A DNA stretch of 64,000 nucleotides from Leucobacter muris. Lineage in GTDB: Bacteria > Actinomycetota > Actinomycetes > Actinomycetales > Microbacteriaceae. The position numbers and the translations under genes were made by a program. The DNA lies in contig NZ_CP035037.1 of NCBI RefSeq assembly GCF_004028235.1, positions 310,001 through 374,000 on the forward strand, in the 5' to 3' direction. The notes under the pieces are model-generated. The model made no database searches. It was not told the DNA's origin and saw only the letters and a program-made list of their open reading frames with translations. Numbering within the stretch: the first letter of the stretch is position 1; each line of letters opens with the position of its first letter. Positions 58,782-64,000 of this stretch are shown piece by piece.

Positions 58782-60773
58782 TCAGCCGCCGAGCCCGCAT
58801 GAAGTGATCCGGAAGAGCTTCGCCTCGCCCTGCTGATCCACGAGCTCCGCTGCCGGATTGCCGTCGAGGTTCTCGATCCCCGGGTACTCATGGCGTCCGC
58901 TTTCGACCTCGCGCGTGCCGAAGTCGAGCACGAACCGCACGCCGGTGCGCTGCAGCGCGTCGCAGACCTGAGGGCTGTCGGGCTCGAACGCGAAGGAGTA
59001 GAGGATGAGTTCGGCGTCCTCGTCGGGAACCGACTTCTGATAGCTGAGCAGCACCGGGTAGCCGGCGAGCGCGTACGCGTAGGAGGTTCCCGTCCAGGGA
59101 CTGCCGGCGATGACGGCACCGTCCGGGACGTGCTCCGGGAGGCGGGCGATGAGGGCGCGCTCGTCGTCGGAGAGCACGTTGTTGACGGGCACACGGCCCT
59201 CCTCGGCGCGACCGCCGAGGAGGCGTCGCTCGTCGGGCGGCATCGCGTCGATGTAGGCGGCCGATTGGCCGTCGTGCACGAGCCGCAGCAGGGGCACGAA
59301 AGCGGGATAGCCGGTGGTGAGCAGCACCGAACCCAGGCAGACGGCCGTGATGATGCCCGACCCCGCCCGGCCGAGTCGCGATCTGGTCAGCACGCCGCTC
59401 AGGCTGTCGACCGCGAAGACCGCGAGCGGGATCACGGTCACCACCAACTGTGCGCCCAGGCGGGGCACGTCGGCGAACCAGGCGTTTACGATGAGCCTGA
59501 GCGACTGGTCGGAGGCTCCCGCGGTGATGATGTACAGCGCGGCCGACACGATCCACATGAGGGCTGCCGCGAGACCCCATCGGTCGCGGCGCATCACCGC
59601 GAATACGATGCCGATGACCACGAGCGCGGCCATCGCGAGTGGCAGACCGGCCCCGAGGATCGACGACGTGAACGCTTGGAGCACCGCCTCGGGCAGCGAG
59701 GTCTGGGCGGGCCACCACCACGACGTGCGGAACCTGATGAAGATGTTGTAGCCCACGAGCAGGAACAGGATCAGCAGGGCGCCGCGCCGTGCCCGCTGCG
59801 CCACGGTCGCGCTGCGCCAGTTCGCGACGAAGGCGACCACGGCGATCACGGCGCAGAGCACCAGCAGGCTGGTGAACGCCGAGGGGTGCGATAACGCGAC
59901 GGTGCCCGCTCCGAACAGGGCGAGCGCACCGAGCAGCCGCAGGGGGGCGATGCGTTCGCCTCGGATCAACCCGACGAATTGCAGGGCGGCGGCGACGGCC
60001 GCGGGCAGCACCGCCATGCCCAGGAAGAACGGGTAGAGAATGCCGTAGGCGAGGGTATTGAGCGGGAAAGCCGGGAAGGCCGCCGCGAGAACGCCGACGG
60101 CGATCGAGCTCGTCGGGGTCGTTCGCACGAGCTGTCGAGTGAGCAGCATGATGCTCGCGGGCCACACGAGCGCGACGACGACCATGTTGAAGGAGTTGAT
60201 CGCCAGGGGGATGTCGGAGCCGCCGATGAGGGCGACGAGCGAGACCGCCGCGTGCCAGGCGCCGGGATAGTAGCTGCCGGTGTCAGCGGGATTCGAGTAC
60301 GACGGCAGATGGAACGGCGATACGTTCGCGGTATCGAGGGCGTAGCGCAGAGCGCCGTGGTGGAAGACGGAGTCCCACGACTGGGAGACGGCGTTCGGGT
60401 CTCCGATGCCCACGCAGCCGATGAAGAGCAGACCCGCGCCGGCGAAGGCGAGCGACCCCGCCCCCCCCCACCCCCACCGGGTCGTGCGCTCCTCGGGATC
60501 CGAGAACCGGGCGCGCAGCACCAGACGGCCGATGAGCACGATGAGTGCGCTGAAGACTGCTGCTCCGATCGCGGCGGTGCCGAGCGTCCACGGAAGTCCC
60601 GCCCACGGCATGGCGATGGCGAGGACAGCATAGGCGCCGATCGAGAAGACGGGTGCGAACGCCCAGCACCAGAGGCGCCGCAGGCCGAGAAAGTAGCCGG
60701 TGGCGAGACCTGGCAGGTAGAGCACGACCACGCTGGCGAGCATCAGCGGAATCGCGCCCAGCCACGACAGCAT
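58782..60773 (-). CDS. DUF6541-type polytopic membrane protein
   Basis: 663 residues with about 13-14 membrane helices over residues 1-510 and a C-terminal extracytoplasmic domain (GSPWTGTSYAYALAGYPVL, RTGVRFVLDFGTRE). The overall plan resembles GT-C-fold membrane transferases, and DUF6541 proteins are common in actinobacterial polysaccharide loci; the function is unproven. A run of nine G on the coding strand (60471-60479 as C on the plus strand) encodes part of WGWGGAG. Its start is three bases from the preceding stop, so it is co-transcribed with the LpxA-like gene. Confidence 0.85.
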   Translation of the reverse strand: MLSWLGAIPLMLASVVVLYLPGLATGYFLGLRRLWCWAFAPVFSIGAYAVLAIAMPWAGLPWTLGTAAIGAAVFSALIVLIGRLVLRARFSDPEERTTRWGWGGAGSLAFAGAGLLFIGCVGIGDPNAVSQSWDSVFHHGALRYALDTANVSPFHLPSYSNPADTGSYYPGAWHAAVSLVALIGGSDIPLAINSFNMVVVALVWPASIMLLTRQLVRTTPTSSIAVGVLAAAFPAFPLNTLAYGILYPFFLGMAVLPAAVAAALQFVGLIRGERIAPLRLLGALALFGAGTVALSHPSAFTSLLVLCAVIAVVAFVANWRSATVAQRARRGALLILFLLVGYNIFIRFRTSWWWPAQTSLPEAVLQAFTSSILGAGLPLAMAALVVIGIVFAVMRRDRWGLAAALMWIVSAALYIITAGASDQSLRLIVNAWFADVPRLGAQLVVTVIPLAVFAVDSLSGVLTRSRLGRAGSGIITAVCLGSVLLTTGYPAFVPLLRLVHDGQSAAYIDAMPPDERRLLGGRAEEGRVPVNNVLSDDERALIARLPEHVPDGAVIAGSPWTGTSYAYALAGYPVLLSYQKSVPDEDAELILYSFAFEPDSPQVCDALQRTGVRFVLDFGTREVESGRHEYPGIENLDGNPAAELVDQQGEAKLFRITSCGLGG

Positions 60774-60776
60774 GTC

Positions 60777-61517
60777 CTAACGGCCCTCGGGTTCGATCTG
60801 CAGCGGCTTGAGGTCGTGCTGCGTGCTCCACCACTCGAGGTCGGCGGCGAGGGGGGATCCCTCGCCGAGTTCGAGTGCCTCGTCGAGCAGGAGATCCCCG
60901 TCCGCGTATCGCTGCTGCAGCAGAGCGACCTCGGCCTCGTCGATGCCGAAGCGCTGCATGCCGATCGTGTTGACGCCGCGCAGCCGCGCGGGGGAGCCGA
61001 AGGCCTTCGCGTAGGGCGGCACGTCGCGCGCGATGGGCGTGCCCATGCCCACCATGGCGCCTGCGCCGATGATGCGGCGCTGGTGGATCGACGCGTTCAT
61101 GCCGATGTTGACGCGCGGGGCGATGAGGCAGTGGCCTCCGATGCTGACCCCGGCCGAGACGGTCGTGCCCTCGCCGATCAGCACGTCGTGGGCGATGTAG
61201 GCCCGAGCCAGGATCCAACTGCTCGCACCCACGGTGGTCTCGCGATAGCTGCCCTGGTGGATCACCGCGTTCTCGCGGATCACGGCTCCGCCGCCGATGC
61301 GCACTCCGGCGTGCTCGAGGTCGCCGGTCCAGGCGGTGTTCTGCCGCAGGTTCGACATCTCGGGGGGAGCGCCGATCTGGGCGCCCGGGCCGATCCAGGC
61401 CCCGTCCTCGATCGTCGCGGGGCCGAGGATGACGGCGCCCGGGCCGATCGACACGTTCGAACCGAGTTCGACGCCCTCGCCGACGTAGGCGAGCGGGCTG
61501 ATCAGCGTTTGGCTCAT
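60777..61517 (-). CDS. LpxA-like acyltransferase (left-handed beta helix)
   Basis: 246 residues; GGAGA precedes the ATG at 61515-61517. Hexapeptide repeats run through residues 5-190. RAYIAHDVLIGEG retains the His of the LpxA catalytic HIAHD motif, and the C-terminal part (IARDVPPYAKAFGSPARL, GVNTIGMQRFGI) is typical of UDP-GlcNAc O-acyltransferases rather than acetyltransferases. Gram-positive bacteria make no lipid A, so it probably acylates a sugar for the wall polymer or a glycolipid. First gene of a minus-strand unit. Confidence 0.88.
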   Translation of the reverse strand: MSQTLISPLAYVGEGVELGSNVSIGPGAVILGPATIEDGAWIGPGAQIGAPPEMSNLRQNTAWTGDLEHAGVRIGGGAVIRENAVIHQGSYRETTVGASSWILARAYIAHDVLIGEGTTVSAGVSIGGHCLIAPRVNIGMNASIHQRRIIGAGAMVGMGTPIARDVPPYAKAFGSPARLRGVNTIGMQRFGIDEAEVALLQQRYADGDLLLDEALELGEGSPLAADLEWWSTQHDLKPLQIEPEGR

Positions 61518-61649
61518 CGGAGCATCTCCAGGTTCACGACCGTCATCGGAACGGCGCCGTGCCTCGCGAACGATGACGGCGCCGAGTACAGCCGGGAGTC
61601 GGTGCCGAGCGCCGAGCGGGGGTCCCGCGTTCCCGATGTCCTGCTGCTC

Positions 61650-61655
61650 ATTGTA
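61650..61655 (-). promoter_or_regulatory. Candidate -10 box for the LpxA-like/DUF6541/GT unit
   Basis: TACAAT on the minus strand, 133 bases upstream of the LpxA-like start. The same hexamer precedes the glycosyltransferase gene at 46570. No good -35 box. Confidence 0.35.
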
Positions 61656-61726
61656 GAGGGGTGCGGTCCGAGACCGCTGGTGCGGCCCTGCCGCGGGCGA
61701 CCAGACGCCTCTCATGGCCGATTTGG

Positions 61727-61732
61727 TAAACT
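61727..61732 (+). promoter_or_regulatory. Candidate -10 box of the ABC exporter genes
   Basis: TTTGGTAAACT contains TAAACT with an upstream TGG, a common actinobacterial -10 pattern. The leader would be about 58 bases. Confidence 0.45.
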
Positions 61733-61796
61733 CGGGCGGTTACCTGAACTCACGTCAGGGGGCGGAACGAGCACGCAACGCGCTGAAGGAGGAAAC

Positions 61797-62678
61797 GTGG
61801 CACTGAGCGCGGCAGAGGGGGCCGGAACGAACCAGAGCGGGTTCAACACCCCCGGACAGGGGCGCGGCCTGCTCGAGGTGTTCCGCTGGCGATACCTGCT
61901 GCGCCTGCTGGTGCGCAAGGAGACGTCGACCCGGTACCGCAACTCGGTGCTCGGGTGGGTGTGGTCCTATGTGCGCCCCGCGGCGCAGTTCATCATCTTC
62001 TACCTCGTCATGGGCGTGTTCCTGCAGATGGCGCGCGGCATCGAGAACTTCGCGATGTATCTCTTCTCGGGCATCATCGTGATCAACTTCTTCAGCGAGG
62101 GCTTCTCCAACGCCACGCGCTCCCTCGTCGACAACGCCCACCTCGTGCGCAAGATCTACATGCCCCGCGAGCTGTTCCCCGTCGCGGCGGTGATCGTGTC
62201 GTTCGTGCACTTCCTGCCACAGGCCGCCGTGCTGCTCGTGGTCGCCCTCATCTTCGGCTGGTTGCCGCTGCCGATGTACCTCGGCGCCGCGATCCTCGGC
62301 ATCCTCATCGTCGGCCTCGCCGCCACGGGCCTCGGCCTCTTCTTCGGCTCTCTCAACGTGGCGTTCCGCGACGCGCAGAACTTCGTCGAGCTGATCCTGA
62401 TGGTCGCGGTCTGGGCCTCGCCCGTGCTCTACTCCTGGCAGATGGTCGCATCGCAGGTGCCCGAGTGGCTGATGTTGATCTATCAGATCAACCCGCTGAC
62501 GGCGGGTGTGGAGCTCTTCCACCTCGCCTTCTGGGATCCGGTGACGGCGGGCGCCCACTCCCTGCCCGACAACTTCTGGACGACCGTGTGGATCGCCACC
62601 GCCATCACGGTGGCCGGCGTGCTGATCGGCCAGTGGGTGTTTCGTAAGATCGAGCCGCGCTTCGCGCAGGATCTGTGA
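61797..62678 (+). CDS. Polysaccharide/teichoic-acid ABC exporter, permease (Wzm/TagG type)
   Basis: 293 residues from a GTG preceded by a perfect AAGGAGG. Six membrane helices of the ABC-2 type with RKETSTRYRNSVLGWVWSYV just before helix 1, a Wzm/TagG hallmark, and NATRSLVDNAHLVRKIYMPRE in the cytoplasmic loop. Pairs with the ATPase encoded next to export a lipid-linked polymer. The frame is open further upstream without a usable start. Confidence 0.95.
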   Translation: MALSAAEGAGTNQSGFNTPGQGRGLLEVFRWRYLLRLLVRKETSTRYRNSVLGWVWSYVRPAAQFIIFYLVMGVFLQMARGIENFAMYLFSGIIVINFFSEGFSNATRSLVDNAHLVRKIYMPRELFPVAAVIVSFVHFLPQAAVLLVVALIFGWLPLPMYLGAAILGILIVGLAATGLGLFFGSLNVAFRDAQNFVELILMVAVWASPVLYSWQMVASQVPEWLMLIYQINPLTAGVELFHLAFWDPVTAGAHSLPDNFWTTVWIATAITVAGVLIGQWVFRKIEPRFAQDL

Positions 62679-62692
62679 GAGAACGACAGCAT

Positions 62693-63442
62693 ATGGAACA
62701 GCATCAGCCGGCGATCGTCGTCGACCACGTCAGCAAGCACTTCTCGCTCAAGCACACGCACTCGATGAAGGAGGCGTTCATCGGGTGGACGAAGGGCAAG
62801 AAGCTGCGCTCCGACTTCACGGCCCTCAACGACCTGAGCTTCGATGTGGCCGAGGGGGAGTCGGTCGCGCTGCTCGGCTACAACGGCTCGGGCAAGTCGA
62901 CGATGCTCAAGATCATGTCGGGCGTCATGCCCCCCGACGAGGGCACGGTGATGACGCGCGGCCGGGTCGCGGGACTCATCGAGGTGGGCGCCGGATTCCA
63001 CCCCGACCTCACCGGGCGCGAGAACGTGTACCTCAACGCCGCGATCCTCGGCATGAAGCAGCATGAGATCGACGCGATCTTCGAGCAGATCGTCGACTTC
63101 GCCGAGATCCGCGAGTTCCTCGACCAGGAGGTGAAGTACTACTCGTCCGGCATGTTCATGCGCCTCGCCTTCTCGGTGGCGATCCACGTGGAGTTGGACA
63201 TCCTGCTGGTCGACGAGATCCTCTCGGTCGGCGACGCGCCGTTCCGCGAGAAGTGCCGCCTCAAGTTCCAGGAGATGATCGCGCAGAACAAGACCATGGT
63301 GGTGGTGAGCCACGACATGGAGATGGTGCGGGAGCTCTGCGGTCGCGGCATCGTGATCAAGCGGGGCAAGAAGCACTTCGACGGCCCGATCGAGCAGGCG
63401 ATCGAGTACCTCGGCTCCGAGGACTACCAGCTGGCCGAGTAA
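62693..63442 (+). CDS. Polysaccharide/teichoic-acid ABC exporter, ATP-binding protein (Wzt/TagH type)
   Basis: 249 residues from the ATG at 62693; an in-frame GTG at 62675 that overlaps the permease stop (GTGA), with AGGA upstream, is equally possible. Walker A is LLGYNGSGKST, the signature region reads KYYSSGMFMRLAFSVA (degenerate, as usual for Wzt/TagH), Walker B is ILLVDEILSVGD and the switch is VSHD. It lacks the extra C-terminal carbohydrate-binding domain found in some Wzt proteins. Confidence 0.95.
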   Translation: MEQHQPAIVVDHVSKHFSLKHTHSMKEAFIGWTKGKKLRSDFTALNDLSFDVAEGESVALLGYNGSGKSTMLKIMSGVMPPDEGTVMTRGRVAGLIEVGAGFHPDLTGRENVYLNAAILGMKQHEIDAIFEQIVDFAEIREFLDQEVKYYSSGMFMRLAFSVAIHVELDILLVDEILSVGDAPFREKCRLKFQEMIAQNKTMVVVSHDMEMVRELCGRGIVIKRGKKHFDGPIEQAIEYLGSEDYQLAE

Positions 63443-63459
63443 CCGGCGTCGCGCCGGTT
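63441..63459. terminator. Hairpin after the exporter ATPase gene
   Basis: AACCGGCG-TCG-CGCCGGTT, a perfect 8-bp stem overlapping the stop codon, between convergent genes. No T-tract. Confidence 0.5.
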
Positions 63460-63516
63460 CAGCGCTGGCCGACGGAACTCTCTCGGCGAGTTCGAAGCCG
63501 ACGCTCCCCGGCCGGG

Positions 63517-64000
63517 TCAGCCGCACTCCACGCGGTAGAGCGCGGCCTCGCCCTCGCGATCGACCTCGTGCAGGATCGGGTTCTGCGACACGTGGCGCAG
63601 GCCCGCGAACTGCTGCGAGTTCTCGGCGGCGTAGGTCGCGAAGTTCGGATCGCCGAAGTCGAGCACGTAGTCGATGCCGAGCCGGTCGAGGTAGGTGCAG
63701 GCCGAGGGGCCCATATTGCGCAGGTCGGCAGCGATCGCGGCGGCGTCGGTGTCGTACTGAGCCGCCATGTGCGGGAAGAGCAGTGCGCGGCCGGAGAAGG
63801 CGTACGCATAGGCCGAACCGTTCCACGGGTCACCCGCGATGCGCGCCCCCTCGGGCACCTCTCCGTCGAGGCGCTCGAGCAGCGCGAGTTCATCCGAGGA
63901 GAGCATGTCCGGCTCGTCCTTGTCGGGGGGACTCGTCGAGAAGAGCCCGCTCATCCAGCCGATCTGGCTGCCGATGTTGGCGCCGCGTGCGCCCGTCACG
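63517..64000 (-). CDS. Second DUF6541-type membrane protein, C-terminal part
   Basis: Partial: the start lies beyond the window. The visible 160 residues match the C-terminal domain of the DUF6541 protein at 58782: GDPWNGSAYAYAFSGRALL against GSPWTGTSYAYALAGYPVL, GIDYVLDFGDPN against GVRFVLDFGTRE, and GEAALYRV against GEAKLFRI near the end. A paralogue flanking the exporter on its other side suggests duplication or two transferases with different sugars. Confidence 0.82.
   Translation of the reverse strand, partial: VTGARGANIGSQIGWMSGLFSTSPPDKDEPDMLSSDELALLERLDGEVPEGARIAGDPWNGSAYAYAFSGRALLFPHMAAQYDTDAAAIAADLRNMGPSACTYLDRLGIDYVLDFGDPNFATYAAENSQQFAGLRHVSQNPILHEVDREGEAALYRVECG

Noticed and set aside
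1..64000. tRNA, rRNA or riboswitch
   Set aside because: I looked in the gaps for tRNA-like cloverleaf ends, a 3' GTTCGANTC arm and known leader elements and found none I could support.

Overview
The window is GC-rich actinobacterial DNA. The base composition, the ATGA/GTGA-coupled gene starts, the many start codons placed 6-9 bases after a TANNNT -10 box, and the kinase / MoxR / DUF58 / transglutaminase / PP2C / FHA gene order all fit a member of the Microbacteriaceae. A Leucobacter-like organism is my guess, not something the sequence proves.

Layout. 1-650: right part of an IS256-family element. 1019-2152: rplK-rplA with a strong terminator. 2695-18176: a tightly overlapping signalling/envelope cluster encoding a membrane-tethered Ser/Thr kinase, a 2000-residue surface protein with Ig-like repeats, MoxR ATPase, DUF58 protein, a transglutaminase-like protein that lacks the catalytic Cys, PP2C phosphatase, a Thr-motif-rich membrane protein and a DUF5684/FHA protein. 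18195-24441: proline use (putP, bifunctional putA, divergent LysR regulator). 24552-28443: a small nuclease/phosphatase-fold protein, a broken DUF559-like gene and fmdB-fmdA (formamidase), separated by three copies of a palindromic repeat (family B). 28535-34036: a phosphonate module: phosphonatase-like HAD hydrolase, GntR regulator, FAD-dependent oxidoreductase and PhnD-PhnC-PhnE. 34177-39538: a secreted metallophosphoesterase with a 3' frameshift, then a DHA2 drug exporter with its MarR repressor and a clear two-operator promoter. 39894-41278: a complete second copy of the IS256 element with an 8-bp target duplication. 41287-42079: an extraordinary polypurine stretch with two hairpin repeats. 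42080-45384: purK, purE and an MFS transporter. 45393-64000: a cell-wall polysaccharide/teichoic-acid-like locus with glycosyltransferases, galE, an LCP ligase, a frameshifted LTA-synthase-like sulfatase, an OafA/SGNH acyltransferase, an LpxA-like acyltransferase, two DUF6541 membrane proteins and a Wzm/Wzt-type ABC exporter.

How it fits together. The kinase cluster probably forms one transcription unit linking phospho-signalling to envelope assembly: kinase and PP2C write and erase phospho-Thr, the FHA protein reads it, and a neighbouring protein carries four copies of a candidate acceptor motif. The phosphonate genes form a self-contained uptake, deamination and C-P cleavage route. The polysaccharide locus combines sugar supply (galE), assembly (glycosyltransferases), decoration (acyltransferases), export (Wzm/Wzt) and attachment (LCP).

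The most unusual features are mobile or repetitive. A family of ~62-bp hairpins (family A, six copies) has both IS256 copies inserted inside hairpin arms. Several genes have frameshifts at runs of G. Leaderless-looking promoters recur across the window.
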